64,000 bases of DNA from an uncultured Bacteroidales bacterium (GCA_946410455.1 CAMKAJ010000006.1:1-64000); one strand, 5' to 3'. Numbered from the stretch's first letter, positions 9,131 to 19,659 are shown. The notes: a model not told the origin generated them from the letters alone. Numbers and translations are program-made.

Positions 9131-10129
9131 CAGCTTAATCCAGTCGTAGAAGAGGGTGTAGGAGAAGCAGTAGAGGATGAGAAGGGCGCTGGCGGCGAGC
9201 GGGGTGAAGATGAGGAACAGGGCTACGGCCAATATTACAAAGAACAGTGGATAGCCGACCAGGCGCAGCAGAAACCTTACAGAGTTGCTGAAGGCCTTGT
9301 CTTTAATCTTGAAATGGCAGATACACTCCGCTATGCCCCATAGAGGGAGAGATAGCAGGGCGCAAAGCAGGAAGAGCGGAGAAGAAACTACCGCCGCCGG
9401 AATCTCCCACCAGCGCTTCTTGCGCGGCGGCCTCAATTCCGCAAGCCGCGCCTCGTAATTCTCATCATCGGGTATACACAAAAACAGCTCGGAAATCCTG
9501 CGACGCATCTCCGCACTTAGAGCATCGTAAAGATCAGGCTTAGACAGATCGGCATGCTCCGCCACAAAACGATTAACGTCTATAGGTTCCCCGTAACGCA
9601 GGGTGCAAGTGCCCTGATAATTAAAGAAATCGCTGTAATCCAGGCCGGCCGGGACAATGCACGTGGGCTGCTCCAGGGCATTTTTCAGGGCAATGCGCAC
9701 CACTCCTTTATGAATCGGAAGCAGCGAGTACATAGGCCGGTGCCGCCCCTCCGGGAAGATGCAGAAAGGCACATCGTGATGCAGCACGTCCAGGATTACC
9801 GGAATAATCTCCAGGTTCTGCGCCACGCTCCGGAGCCCGTCGCGCTTACGGGCAATCGGCACTATTCTCAAGAAATGTAGCACCTTAGCAGCCACAGGAT
9901 TATTGAAAATATCTGCCCGCGCACCAAAGACCGTGGGTTCCCGGCGGCTCTGGAGCACCACCAGGGCATCCATGAGTGTATTGCAATGATTGGGCGCAAT
10001 AATCACCGCTCTGCCGTCGTCTGGCAAAGCCCCCTCGACCTTCAGCTCGGAAAAACTCCTTTTAACACACCAATCTACCCAGTGGCGTAAAAAGGAATAC
10101 CATTTATTATTACCCCAAAGTTCACTCAT
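9083..10129 (-). CDS. 1-acyl-sn-glycerol-3-phosphate acyltransferase (PlsC family)
   Basis: APNHCNTLMDALVVL (HX4D-like NHxxxxD) and FPEGRH motifs; C-terminal transmembrane segments. Confidence 0.85.
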   Translation of the reverse strand: MSELWGNNKWYSFLRHWVDWCVKRSFSELKVEGALPDDGRAVIIAPNHCNTLMDALVVLQSRREPTVFGARADIFNNPVAAKVLHFLRIVPIARKRDGLRSVAQNLEIIPVILDVLHHDVPFCIFPEGRHRPMYSLLPIHKGVVRIALKNALEQPTCIVPAGLDYSDFFNYQGTCTLRYGEPIDVNRFVAEHADLSKPDLYDALSAEMRRRISELFLCIPDDENYEARLAELRPPRKKRWWEIPAAVVSSPLFLLCALLSLPLWGIAECICHFKIKDKAFSNSVRFLLRLVGYPLFFVILAVALFLIFTPLAASALLILYCFSYTLFYDWIKLLRYQDSNLGRQNQNL

Positions 10130-10181
10130 CTGATACACGCAGAATTTTCCCAAATGTAATCAAAAATTCCGTAAAACTCCC

Positions 10182-11981
10182 CTACTTATGTTTCTTGAAG
10201 AACTGCGATTTCTGCGCTTTCTTACGCTCGGGATCGCGCTCCACGAACACCGGCTTCATGGTGCGAGGGTCTATGCCGCTGTAGAACATTACGCTCGAGG
10301 TTGTCATAGGCGTGGGCATAAAATCCTGCACCTGGTCCATCCATATGCCCTTCAGTGCCGGATGGTGCGCAAGGTCCTGCATGTCGCGCAGGGTGCACCC
10401 GGGGTGCGAAGAGATGAAGTACGGCACCAGCTCAACATGGGTTCCGTGGCGGCGGTTGATGCCGTCGAACTCCTTGCGCAGCCGCTCGAAGAGGCGGAAC
10501 GACGGCTTGGCCATATAGTCCAGCACCTTGTCCGACGTGTGCTCAGGTGCCACTTTCATGCGCCCGGATGTATGCTTGAGCATCACGGTCTCCAGGTAGG
10601 GGCAGGAGCTCTTGTCCACAAAGCCCTTCTCGTCCAGGAAGAGGTCGTAGCGGATGCCGCTGCCGATGTATGAATGGCGCACGCCCTTTACGGAATCTAT
10701 GCGCTCGTAGAGACGCAGCAGGCGCTCGTGGGAACGGTCGAGGTTGACGCACGGCGCCGGGTAGAGGCATGATTTGCGGCGGCAAAGCTCGCAACGCTGC
10801 GGGTCCATGCCTGTCATGCCGTACATGTTGGCCGTGGGCGCGCCCACATCGGAAATGTTGCCGTGGAATTCGGGCATGGCAGCGAGCTTGCGTACCTCTT
10901 TGAGTATGCTTTCCTCGCTGCGACTCTGGATGAATTTGCCTTGATGTGCGGCGATTGTGCAGAAGTTGCAGCCGCCGAAGCAGCCCCGGTGCGTGATGAT
11001 GCTGTCTTTGATCATGTCGTACGCAGGGATGCGTTTGCCTTTATATCGGGGGTGCGGGAGTTTGGTGAACGGGAGGTCCCAGAAGGAGTCCATTTCTTCC
11101 GTCGTGGAGGGCTCGCAGGTGGGATTCACCTGCACGTACCCGTCCCCTGCCGGTTCTATCAGCACCGGCGGGTGCAGCATGTTGGCGTAGATCTCGATAT
11201 GATGGAAATTCTCTGCAAACGCCCGTTTATCTTTGCAGCACTCCTCGTACGAATGTAGCACAAACAGCTGTGCTGACTGTTTCGCTTCGCAGGGGGTTTC
11301 GGGGGGTACGCCCCCCGTCCCCTGGGGGTGCAGGGGGATAGTAGATGGCGTTTTTCCGGTTCGGAAAAACGCCATCTGTGGCAGCTGCTCAATCTGGCGT
11401 CGCAACCACCCACGCTCGATAGCGCGAGTAAGAGCTAGCATCGGCTTCTCACCCATGCCGTAACAGAGCCAGTCGGCGCCGGAGTCGACGAGGATGGAGG
11501 GCATGAGGCGGTCGTCCCAGTAGTCGTAATGGGTGAGGCGGCGGAGCGAGGCCTCCACACCGCCGATAACCACCGGCACGTCGGGCCATAACTCCTTGAG
11601 TATCTTGCAGTAAACCGTTACGGCACGGTCTGGGCGGGCGCCGGCGCGACCCTCGGGGGTGTAGGCATCGTCGTGCCGCAGGCGCTTGGCTGCGGTGTAA
11701 TGATTGACCATGGAGTCCATAGCCCCGGCGTTCACGGCAAAATACAAGCGCGGCCGACCGAGCTTACGGAAGTCGCGCAAATCGTCGCGCCAATTGGGCT
11801 GAGGCACCACAGCCACGCGGTAGCCCTGCTTCTGCAGCCAGCGGCTGATGCACGCCGTACCGAAACTCGGATGGTCCACAAAAGCGTCGCCGGTAAAGAA
11901 AATGACGTCTATGTAGTCCCAGCCGAGAGCCTGCACCTCCTTGGCGGAGGTAGGGAACATATAGTTCTGCTCGGGCGTCAC
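10182..11981 (-). CDS. YgiQ family radical SAM protein
   Basis: GCFGGCNFCTIAAHQGKFIQSRSEESIL radical SAM motif; GGVEASLRRLTHYDYWDD; PGCTLRDMQDL. Confidence 0.95.
   Translation of the reverse strand: MTPEQNYMFPTSAKEVQALGWDYIDVIFFTGDAFVDHPSFGTACISRWLQKQGYRVAVVPQPNWRDDLRDFRKLGRPRLYFAVNAGAMDSMVNHYTAAKRLRHDDAYTPEGRAGARPDRAVTVYCKILKELWPDVPVVIGGVEASLRRLTHYDYWDDRLMPSILVDSGADWLCYGMGEKPMLALTRAIERGWLRRQIEQLPQMAFFRTGKTPSTIPLHPQGTGGVPPETPCEAKQSAQLFVLHSYEECCKDKRAFAENFHHIEIYANMLHPPVLIEPAGDGYVQVNPTCEPSTTEEMDSFWDLPFTKLPHPRYKGKRIPAYDMIKDSIITHRGCFGGCNFCTIAAHQGKFIQSRSEESILKEVRKLAAMPEFHGNISDVGAPTANMYGMTGMDPQRCELCRRKSCLYPAPCVNLDRSHERLLRLYERIDSVKGVRHSYIGSGIRYDLFLDEKGFVDKSSCPYLETVMLKHTSGRMKVAPEHTSDKVLDYMAKPSFRLFERLRKEFDGINRRHGTHVELVPYFISSHPGCTLRDMQDLAHHPALKGIWMDQVQDFMPTPMTTSSVMFYSGIDPRTMKPVFVERDPERKKAQKSQFFKKHK
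11282..11377 (-). repeat. GC-rich hairpin repeat (family B) inserted in frame in ygiQ
   Basis: Perfect 16-bp stem AGATGGCGTTTTTCCG-aac-CGGAAAAACGCCATCT then ACTATCCCCC...CCCCCAGGGG...; shares skeleton with the element at 63427-63617. Confidence 0.7.
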
Positions 11982-13708
11982 ATCCGTTCGGGAAGATCGA
12001 TTCCAAGTACTCCCATGGCCTTGCGAAGCGTGCAGGCGAGGGTATCGATAAGAGCTAGCCGCATGCTCAGAAGCGCCTTGTCGGGCTCCTTGAGAATCTG
12101 AGTCTCGTGGTAGTACTGGTTGAACTCCTTGGCGAGATCGTAAGCGAAGTTGGCAATGAGGGCCGGGGAATATGCAGCAGCTGCCTCGGCAACCTTCTGC
12201 GGGTAGAGCGAGAGCAGCTTCACCAGGCGTACCTCCTTGGGACTCAGCACCGCATCTTCTGTCAGAGCGGCACGCACACCGGCCTCGCCCGCCTTGCGCA
12301 GGATGCTGCAGATACGCGCGTGGGTATACTGTATGAACGGACCGGTGTTGCCGTTGAAGTCGATGGACTCCTTGGGGTTGAAGAGCATCTTCTTCTTGGG
12401 ATCCACCTTGAGTATGAAGTACTTAAGGGCGCCGAGGCCTATCATGTGATAGAGACGTTCCTTCTCTTCTTCGGGTATGCCGTCAAGCTTGCCGGACTCC
12501 TCGCTCGTGGCCTTGGCTTCCTGGTACATCTTCTCGATGAGGTCGTCAGCGTCTACCACCGTACCCTCGCGGCTCTTCATCTTGCCCTCGGGCAGCTCCA
12601 CCATGCCGTAGCTGAGGTGGAAAATCTGCTCCGCCCAGTCGAAACCGAGCTTGGCCAGCACGAGCTTGAGCACCTGGAAATGGTAATTCTGCTCATCTCC
12701 AACCACATACACGTGCGAGTCGAGCTTGTACTCGGCAAAGCGTCGCTCCGCCGTACCAAGGTCTTGCGTCATGTAAACCGAGGTGCCGTCTGAGCGCAGC
12801 AGCAGCTTGCGGTCGAGCCCGTCGGCGGTGAGGTCGCACCACACGGAGCCGTCGGGATCCTTCACGAAGACACCCATGTCGAGCCCCTTCTGCACGAGCT
12901 CCTTGCCCAGCAGATAAGTGTCGTGCTCGTAGTACGTACGGTCGAAAGTGATGCCGAGTGCCTTGTAGGTCTGCGCAAATCCGTCGAACACCCAGCCGTT
13001 CATCATCTCCCAGAGAGCGCGCACCTGAGGGTCGCCTTCTTCCCACTGCACCAGCATCTTATGCACGTCGTCTATCACCTCGGGATGCTCCTTTTCGAGC
13101 TTTGCGTAGGCCACATAGCAGTCGCCCACCAGGTGGTCGCCCTTGATGCCGGTGCTCTCCGGGGTAGCCCCGTCGAAGAGCTTCTCCCAGGCGTACATGC
13201 TCTTGCAGATGTGCACGCCACGGTCGTTCACCAGCGTAGCCTTGATAACCTCGTCGCCTGCTGCCTTGAGAAGGCGCGACACGCTGTCGCCCAGCAGGTT
13301 ATTGCGAATGTGCCCGAGGTGCAGGGGCTTGTTGGTATTTGGAGAAGAGAACTCCACCATCACGCGGCGGCCGGTCTGCGGAAGCTGGCCAAAACTGGCG
13401 TCAGCTATTATCTCTTGCAGACTCTCGCGCCAGTAGATATTGCTGAGGCTGAGGTTCAGGAAACCCTGCACGGCGTTGAAGCCGCTGATTTCCGGGCAAT
13501 TGGCCGTGAGCCACTCCCCTATTGCCTGGGCCGTAACGGGCGGCGCCTGACGGGAAATCTTAAGAAGCGGGAAGACGACCAGAGTGTAGTCGCCTTCGAA
13601 GTCTTTGCGGGTCACGCCCACCTGCATGATGCCTGCGGGGACGTCGGTTCCGTAGAGTGCCTTTACGGCTTCTACGGCCTTCCCCGCTATAAATTGCTCT
13701 GTAGTCAT
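11978..13708 (-). CDS. argS: Arginyl-tRNA synthetase
   Basis: FSSPNTNKPLHLGHIRNNLLGDS; MKSREGTVVDADDL. Confidence 0.96.
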   Translation of the reverse strand: MTTEQFIAGKAVEAVKALYGTDVPAGIMQVGVTRKDFEGDYTLVVFPLLKISRQAPPVTAQAIGEWLTANCPEISGFNAVQGFLNLSLSNIYWRESLQEIIADASFGQLPQTGRRVMVEFSSPNTNKPLHLGHIRNNLLGDSVSRLLKAAGDEVIKATLVNDRGVHICKSMYAWEKLFDGATPESTGIKGDHLVGDCYVAYAKLEKEHPEVIDDVHKMLVQWEEGDPQVRALWEMMNGWVFDGFAQTYKALGITFDRTYYEHDTYLLGKELVQKGLDMGVFVKDPDGSVWCDLTADGLDRKLLLRSDGTSVYMTQDLGTAERRFAEYKLDSHVYVVGDEQNYHFQVLKLVLAKLGFDWAEQIFHLSYGMVELPEGKMKSREGTVVDADDLIEKMYQEAKATSEESGKLDGIPEEEKERLYHMIGLGALKYFILKVDPKKKMLFNPKESIDFNGNTGPFIQYTHARICSILRKAGEAGVRAALTEDAVLSPKEVRLVKLLSLYPQKVAEAAAAYSPALIANFAYDLAKEFNQYYHETQILKEPDKALLSMRLALIDTLACTLRKAMGVLGIDLPERM

Positions 13709-14568
13709 TAGCCGAGGTAAGATTTGAGGAGTTTGCTGGCAGAGGGTTTCTTGAGCTTGCGGATGGCCTTCTCTTTAATCTGGCGCACGCGCTCGCGTGT
13801 GAGGTCGAGCCGCTCGCCAATCTCTTCCAGGGTCATCTCCTGGCAGCCGATTCCGAAGAAGCTCTTGATGATTTCGCGCTCGCGGGGAGTGAGAATCTGG
13901 AGAGAACGCTCGATTTCTGTGCTGAGCGACTCATTGGTGAGACCCTTGTCGGCCATAGGAGAATCGTCGTTGGGGAGGATGTCCAGCAACGAGTTGTCTT
14001 CGCCCTCCACGAAGGGATCGTCCACGCTGACGTGGCGGCCGGATACGCGCAGAGTGTCGGCTATCTTGTCCTTGGGGACGTCTATCATCTCGGAGAGTTC
14101 CTCCGCAGACGGCTGGCGCTCGTTTTCCTGCTCAAACTTACCCAGGGCCTTGTTTATCTTGTTGAGCGAGCCCACCTGATTGAGGGGCAGACGCACAATA
14201 CGGCTCTGCTCGGCAAGGGCCTGGAGTATGCTCTGGCGAATCCACCACACTGCGTAAGAGATGAACTTGAAACCTCTGGTCTCGTCGAACTTCTCGGCGG
14301 CCTTGATGAGGCCGAGATTGCCCTCGTTGATAAGGTCGGGCAGACTGAGACCCTGATTCTGGTACTGCTTGGCCACGGAGACCACGAAACGGAGGTTTGC
14401 ACGGGTGAGTTTCTCGAGTGCGGCCTGGTCGCCCTTGCGTATGCGCTGGGCCAGTTCTACTTCTTCTTCCGGACTCACAAGTTCCTCACGACCAATCTCT
14501 TGCAGGTATTTGTCCAACGAAGCGCTCTCGCGGTTAGTAATGGACTTTGTAATCTTTAACTGACGCAT
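13708..14568 (-). CDS. rpoD: RNA polymerase primary sigma factor (RpoD/SigA family)
   Basis: [47 protein letters not shown]...; region 2.4 and 4.2 motifs. Confidence 0.94.
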   Translation of the reverse strand: MRQLKITKSITNRESASLDKYLQEIGREELVSPEEEVELAQRIRKGDQAALEKLTRANLRFVVSVAKQYQNQGLSLPDLINEGNLGLIKAAEKFDETRGFKFISYAVWWIRQSILQALAEQSRIVRLPLNQVGSLNKINKALGKFEQENERQPSAEELSEMIDVPKDKIADTLRVSGRHVSVDDPFVEGEDNSLLDILPNDDSPMADKGLTNESLSTEIERSLQILTPREREIIKSFFGIGCQEMTLEEIGERLDLTRERVRQIKEKAIRKLKKPSASKLLKSYLG

Positions 14569-14595
14569 AATTTATTCGTTGTACCATATATACGG

Positions 14596-14635
14596 AAAAT
14601 TCCGCCGCAAGTTTCACGCTTGCAGCGGAATTTTG
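14596..14635 (-). terminator. Intrinsic terminator downstream of degP-like gene
   Basis: AAATTCCGCcGCAAG-tttcacg-CTTGCaGCGGAATTT hairpin. Confidence 0.7.
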
Positions 14636-14646
14636 TAAACATGTTT

Positions 14647-16065
14647 TTATTCCTCCTTACCGAAAGCAAAGTAGCCCTGGCGGCCGGTAGAAGTCACGCC
14701 CTCTATCACGATGCTGCGGCGTGCCTTCTTGGCTATGTCTATGACATCCTGAGGCTTGCTGACTTTCTGGTCGTTCACGAATTTAATCACGAATCCGTCC
14801 TCGCCGCCGGCCTGTGCAAGCTTTCCGCTGCCGGCGCTCAGAATCTCTACACCCTTCTCTGTCTGGCCTATCCTGGCTCCGTAGAAAGCCACGCTGCCAT
14901 CCTCCGAAACGGTGCCCGTAAGCTCAACAGTGCCCTGGAATTCAACAGGAAGCTTGAGCTCCTTGCCCTCGCGCACCACTGTAAGCACCGCCTTGTCGCC
15001 GGGATGGAAGTTGTTCACAACCACCTGCAAGTCGGAAGGAGTAGCAACTACAGTAGAATCGACCATTATGAGCACATCACCCTTCTTGACGCCAGCCTTG
15101 TCGGCCGAGCTGCCCTTGCTTACCTCATTGATATAAACACCCTTAAGAGAAGTAAGACCTGCGTCCTTTGCAATCTTGTCGTTAATGGGAGACATGGTAA
15201 CGCCGAGTTTGGCGCGCTTGACGGAGCCAAAGTCGATAAGGTCGCTCACAACTTTCTTTACGATGTTAGAGGGAACGGCGAAGGAATATCCTGCGTAAGA
15301 ACCTGTAGTAGAGATGATTGCAGTGTTGATTCCAACGAGCTCTCCGGCTTTGTTTACCAGTGCTCCGCCGGAGTTGCCGGGATTCACAGCTGCGTCTGTC
15401 TGGATAAAGGACTCAATCTTGAAGTCGCCCTTGTAGTTAGGCATGGAGCGACCCTTTGCGCTCACGATACCTGCCGTAATAGTAGAACGGAGTTCCTCGC
15501 CCAGAGGAGAGCCAATAGCCAGCACCCACTCGCCGAGGCGGAGCTTGTCGGAGTCTGCAAAGTTGATAGTCGGCAGACCTGCTGCATCAATCTTAATAAG
15601 AGCCACGTCGGTTGCAGGGTCAGTGCCTATAACCGTTGCGTCGTAAGTCCTGTTATTGTTGAGCTGGACCTCTATCTTGGTGGCGTTCTGCACCACGTGA
15701 TTGTTGGTTACGATATAGCCGTCGGGGCGGATAATGACGCCTGAGCCCGCTCCCTGGCGCTCCTGCTCACGGGTCTGGGGCTGCCCCTCATCGCCAAAGA
15801 AGAAACGGAAGAAAGGATCTATCATGTACTGCTGCTGGTACTTCACAGTAACCTTCACATAAACCACTGCTTCCACTGCATGCTCTGCCGCATAGGTAAA
15901 GTCTGGATAGTCAGACAGTGACAAATTGACAGTCTTTACAACCTCTCCCTGCTCATTGTAAACCGTGGTGGATGCCTGCTCGGGAGTCGCTGCCTTCACG
16001 ATTCCATAGGCTGTCAGGCCGCTCAGAAGCACTGACGCCAATACTGTAAATAAATTCTTAGCCAT
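14647..16065 (-). CDS. Do/DegP/HtrA family periplasmic serine endopeptidase
   Basis: GYIVTNNHVV, TDVALIKI, GNSGGALVN catalytic motifs plus PDZ domains. Confidence 0.93.
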   Translation of the reverse strand: MAKNLFTVLASVLLSGLTAYGIVKAATPEQASTTVYNEQGEVVKTVNLSLSDYPDFTYAAEHAVEAVVYVKVTVKYQQQYMIDPFFRFFFGDEGQPQTREQERQGAGSGVIIRPDGYIVTNNHVVQNATKIEVQLNNNRTYDATVIGTDPATDVALIKIDAAGLPTINFADSDKLRLGEWVLAIGSPLGEELRSTITAGIVSAKGRSMPNYKGDFKIESFIQTDAAVNPGNSGGALVNKAGELVGINTAIISTTGSYAGYSFAVPSNIVKKVVSDLIDFGSVKRAKLGVTMSPINDKIAKDAGLTSLKGVYINEVSKGSSADKAGVKKGDVLIMVDSTVVATPSDLQVVVNNFHPGDKAVLTVVREGKELKLPVEFQGTVELTGTVSEDGSVAFYGARIGQTEKGVEILSAGSGKLAQAGGEDGFVIKFVNDQKVSKPQDVIDIAKKARRSIVIEGVTSTGRQGYFAFGKEE

Positions 16066-16167
16066 ATAATAGTGTTAATTTAATTTTCCGACGGACTAAA
16101 AAGTCAAAAGGTATGCCAAATGTCACGAATATTTACTATTTTTGTGCGAATATAATATAAAGAATGT

Positions 16168-17286
16168 ATGGAACTCGTCGTATCTAGCGCAGAACTACTG
16201 AAGGGCGTACTCAATGTCTCCAAGGCAATTCCCGCCAAGACATCCCTTCCGATATTGGAAAACTTCCTTTTCGTCGTAGCCGACGGAAAACTGGACATTA
16301 CAGCCTCCGACCAGGAGCTTACCCTGCTCACATCTCTTCCCGTAGATGTGAAAGAAGAGGGCAACATAGCCGTTCCCGCACGTCAGATCATAGATTTGCT
16401 CAAGGCCCTGCCGGACCAGCCCCTGACCCTCAAGACCAAGGGCGAAGGCTCCTTTGAATGTATATGGAACAATGGTAACTCCTCGCTGCCGTACTTCCCC
16501 GCAGCCGACTATCCCGAGATAAAGGGCGTGCAGGAAGATGCAGAGACCGTAGTTTTCCCGGCGCAGTCTCTTGCAGACGGCATCAGCGGCACCATCTATG
16601 CCACCGCAGACGACGAGATGCGTCCCGCCATGAACGGTATCTTCTTCGATATAGACACCGCCAGCACCACCCTCGTGGCTTCCGACTCGCACAAGCTCAT
16701 CTGCTATACTACAGATGACGCCAAGGCGGTGCAGAAGTCTTCTTTCATCCTGCACAAGAAGCCTGCGGCCGTGCTTCGCTCGCTGCTCGACAAGGGTGAG
16801 GGCGACGTTGAAATCCGCTTCGACGCTTCCAACGTAGTGTTTACCTACGGTCCCACAATGATGGTCTGCCGCCTCATTACCGGCAAATACCCTAAGTACA
16901 GGGACGTTATCCCCCAGAACAACTCCAACATTCTCCGCATAGACAGGGTGCAGCTTCTCAACACCGTTCGCCGCGTGTCGGTTTGCGCCAACAAGGCCTC
17001 CAACCACGTGAAGTTCAACCTTGCGCCCGGCCAGCTGGAGATTACCGCTCAAGACCTCGGCTTCGCCCTGGCCGCTTACGAGAAGCTGGAGTGCGACTAT
17101 GCCGGCGACGACCTGGCCATAGGGTTCAAGTCCTCGTTCCTCGTGGATATCCTGGCCAACATGGACTGCGAGACCGTGGTAATGAAGTTTATGGACGCAC
17201 GCAGGGCAGCACTTATTATTCCCTCGGAAGAAGAAGCCGCAAGCGAGAAGATCTGCGGCATCCTCATGCCGATAATGATTTCTTAA
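16168..17286 (+). CDS. dnaN: DNA polymerase III subunit beta (sliding clamp)
   Basis: MELVVSSAELLKGVLNVSKAIPAKTSLPILENFLF...; 372 aa clamp. Confidence 0.95.
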   Translation: MELVVSSAELLKGVLNVSKAIPAKTSLPILENFLFVVADGKLDITASDQELTLLTSLPVDVKEEGNIAVPARQIIDLLKALPDQPLTLKTKGEGSFECIWNNGNSSLPYFPAADYPEIKGVQEDAETVVFPAQSLADGISGTIYATADDEMRPAMNGIFFDIDTASTTLVASDSHKLICYTTDDAKAVQKSSFILHKKPAAVLRSLLDKGEGDVEIRFDASNVVFTYGPTMMVCRLITGKYPKYRDVIPQNNSNILRIDRVQLLNTVRRVSVCANKASNHVKFNLAPGQLEITAQDLGFALAAYEKLECDYAGDDLAIGFKSSFLVDILANMDCETVVMKFMDARRAALIIPSEEEAASEKICGILMPIMIS

Positions 17287-17290
17287 TAAG

Positions 17291-18121
17291 ATGCAACTGA
17301 ATCTTCAAAAGCCCCTTCTCTTCTTTGACATAGAGAGCACGGGGCTTTCTATTCCTGTTAACTCCATTATTGAGCTCAGCTTCGTGAAGGTGTTTCCCGG
17401 AGGCGAGGAGCGCATAAAGACCTGGAAGATAAAACCTTGGGATTACGAGAGAGGGTGCCAGAGGCCCATCGAGCCGGGGGCGTCGGCAGTGAACGGAGTA
17501 ACCGACGACATGCTGGTAGATTGCCCTACCTTCTTTGAGCTGGCGGAGGAAATCGCCTCCTGGATAAGCGGCAGCGACCTGGCCGGATTCAACTCGCAAA
17601 AGTTCGACCTGCCCATGCTGGCAGAGGAATTCGAGCGCGTCGCCCTGGCCGGCAAGCCCTTGGATATAGATCTTCACGCCCCGCTCATGGTTGACGTGCA
17701 GAATATCTTCCACGCAATGGAGCCGCGCAACCTCAAAGCAGCATACCGTTTCTACTGCGGAGGGGAGGATTTCGAGAATGCACATACAGCGGAGGCCGAT
17801 ACGATTGCAACCTACAAGGTACTTCAGGCCCAGCTCGACCGCTATCCGGACCAGCTCAAAAACGATGTCAAGCAGCTTTCTTCTTTTACAAACAGGAGAG
17901 TTGTTGATTTCTCCGGGCACCTCGTTTACAACGATGCCGGAGAGGCGGTCATCAACTTCGGAAAGCACAAAGGCAAGACCGCCCGTCAGGTTTTCGAGAC
18001 CGAGGAGTCATATTTTGATTGGATACGTCAGGGCAGCTTCGACCTTGACACCAAACGTCAGTTCGAAAAACTCAGAGAAAAATTCAAGCTGGAGAAGCTT
18101 GCGTTGAAATGGCAAAGTTAA
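17291..18121 (+). CDS. DnaQ-like 3'-5' exonuclease (DEDD family)
   Basis: LLFFDIESTGLSIPVNSIIELSF; FNSQKFDLPML; HTAEADTIATYKVL. Confidence 0.88.
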   Translation: MQLNLQKPLLFFDIESTGLSIPVNSIIELSFVKVFPGGEERIKTWKIKPWDYERGCQRPIEPGASAVNGVTDDMLVDCPTFFELAEEIASWISGSDLAGFNSQKFDLPMLAEEFERVALAGKPLDIDLHAPLMVDVQNIFHAMEPRNLKAAYRFYCGGEDFENAHTAEADTIATYKVLQAQLDRYPDQLKNDVKQLSSFTNRRVVDFSGHLVYNDAGEAVINFGKHKGKTARQVFETEESYFDWIRQGSFDLDTKRQFEKLREKFKLEKLALKWQS

Positions 18122-19518
18122 TTCCCGTGTACACCTGGAACAAAAGTGTTATAAATTTCAACAAACAGAGTAACAAGCTGTCCAAGCAGCCATGGTTTCA
18201 AGGTGTCTTGTTGTTGACCTGCGTAGTGCTGGCCATGCTGTTGGCCAACCTCCCCTTTACCAAGCACATCTATCACGCCATCCTGGAGACCAACCTGCAG
18301 GTGCATCTTGCAAGTCCCGACGGAATGGTAGATCTGCTCTTCCCCCGGGGACTTACCATAGAGAAGTTCATCAACGATATTTTGATGGTGGTTTTCTTCT
18401 TTACGGTCGGGCTTGAAATACGGCGGGAAATAGCGCACGGAGAGTTGTCCAATCCCAAGAAGGCCATGCTGCCGGTGATTGCAGCGTTCGGAGGAGTCAT
18501 TGCTCCGGCGTTGATATATGTGCTGATCAATCACGGTACTGCGGCTGCCAGCGGCTGGGGAATTCCTACTGCTACCGATATTGCATTCGCCGTTTGTATA
18601 CTGTCGGTGCTGGACAAAAAGGTTCCGGTGTCGCTGAAAGTATTCCTTACTGCCCTTGCCATTGCAGACGACCTCATAGCCATTCTGGTGGTTGCCATTT
18701 TCTACGGCGGGAGCATCAACCTGCCGCTGTTGGGAGTAGCTCTGATCATAATTGTTTTCACCCTCTTCCTCCGCAAGATGGGAGAAAAGAGTATGGCCCC
18801 GTACATATTCAACGCAATCCTCGTGTGGGCGCTATTCTATTACAGCGGCATACATGCAACCATGTCGGGCGTGGTGATGGCCTTCCTTATTCCTGCGACT
18901 TCACGTTACAACAGGGCCCAATACCTTCGCAAGCGCAACCACTACATAGCCAAGTTGGCTCAGTACGAGGGCATTGACGACGAGCCCTTTCCCAACGGCC
19001 CCCAGAAGCACTGCCTGCGCAAGCTTGAGGGCATTGCCAACGGCACCATGGACATGAGTTACAGGGTGGAGCACGCGCTTACCCCCTGGGTGAATTTCCT
19101 CATCATGCCCATCTTTGCGCTGGCCAATGCCGGAGTAGAGATCACCGATGCGTCGTACTTCAATATTTTTGCTTTCGACCAGGCTCTGGGCAGCGTATCG
19201 ATGGGTATTTTCCTTGGCCTGCTGCTTGGCAAGCCGCTGGGAATTACCTTGTTCAGCTGGATTGCCATCAAACTCAAAGTCGGAGCCATGCCGGAGAAGG
19301 CCAGCTGGAAGATGTTCTTTGCGGTAGCCTGCCTAGGCGGTATTGGCTTTACCATGAGTATCTTTGTAGATACTCTTTCGTTCGGAAGCCTGCTTCCGGA
19401 GGTCACTGAGCACCTCCGCAACGCCGGCAAGATTGCCGTGCTGCTCGGCTCGTTATGCGCCGGATTGCTCGGCAGCGTGCTCATCACTGTGGTCCACAAA
19501 TTGGAGAAACAAAAATAA
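18109..19518 (+). CDS. nhaA: Na+/H+ antiporter NhaA
   Basis: FFFTVGLEIRREIAHGELSNPKKAMLPVIAAFGG; GIPTATDIAFAV; ALAIADDLIAILVVA. Confidence 0.95.
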   Translation: MAKLIPVYTWNKSVINFNKQSNKLSKQPWFQGVLLLTCVVLAMLLANLPFTKHIYHAILETNLQVHLASPDGMVDLLFPRGLTIEKFINDILMVVFFFTVGLEIRREIAHGELSNPKKAMLPVIAAFGGVIAPALIYVLINHGTAAASGWGIPTATDIAFAVCILSVLDKKVPVSLKVFLTALAIADDLIAILVVAIFYGGSINLPLLGVALIIIVFTLFLRKMGEKSMAPYIFNAILVWALFYYSGIHATMSGVVMAFLIPATSRYNRAQYLRKRNHYIAKLAQYEGIDDEPFPNGPQKHCLRKLEGIANGTMDMSYRVEHALTPWVNFLIMPIFALANAGVEITDASYFNIFAFDQALGSVSMGIFLGLLLGKPLGITLFSWIAIKLKVGAMPEKASWKMFFAVACLGGIGFTMSIFVDTLSFGSLLPEVTEHLRNAGKIAVLLGSLCAGLLGSVLITVVHKLEKQK

Positions 19519-19522
19519 TTGC

Positions 19523-19530
19523 TATATTTG
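19523..19530 (+). promoter_or_regulatory. Bacteroidota -7 element (TATATTTG) upstream of tRNA-Thr
   Basis: TAnnTTTG 10 nt upstream of tRNA. Confidence 0.6.
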
Positions 19531-19540
19531 CAGTCCACTT

Positions 19541-19616
19541 GCCACTTTAGCTCAGTCGGTAGAGCAGCGCATTCGTAACGCGCAGGTCGTCAGTTCGAGC
19601 CTGATGAGTGGCTCCA
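19541..19616 (+). tRNA. tRNA-Thr (CGT), CCA encoded
   Basis: GCCACTT...GAGTGGC acceptor, anticodon loop TTCGTAA. Confidence 0.93.
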
Positions 19617-19659
19617 AAGGAAAGAAGGTCCGCAGCTGCAGACCTTCTTTTCTTTGGAA
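19614..19659. terminator. Strong hairpin terminator after tRNA-Thr, convergent with the CLC channel gene
   Basis: CCAAAGGAAAGAAGGTC...GACCTTCTTTTCTTTGG, near-perfect 17-bp stem. Confidence 0.75.

Noticed and set aside
16168-17286. Possible replication origin near dnaN, or near rpmH/rsmG
   Set aside because: No dnaA, rnpA, DnaA-box cluster or gyrB seen here; dnaN and rpmH are in unrelated neighbourhoods.
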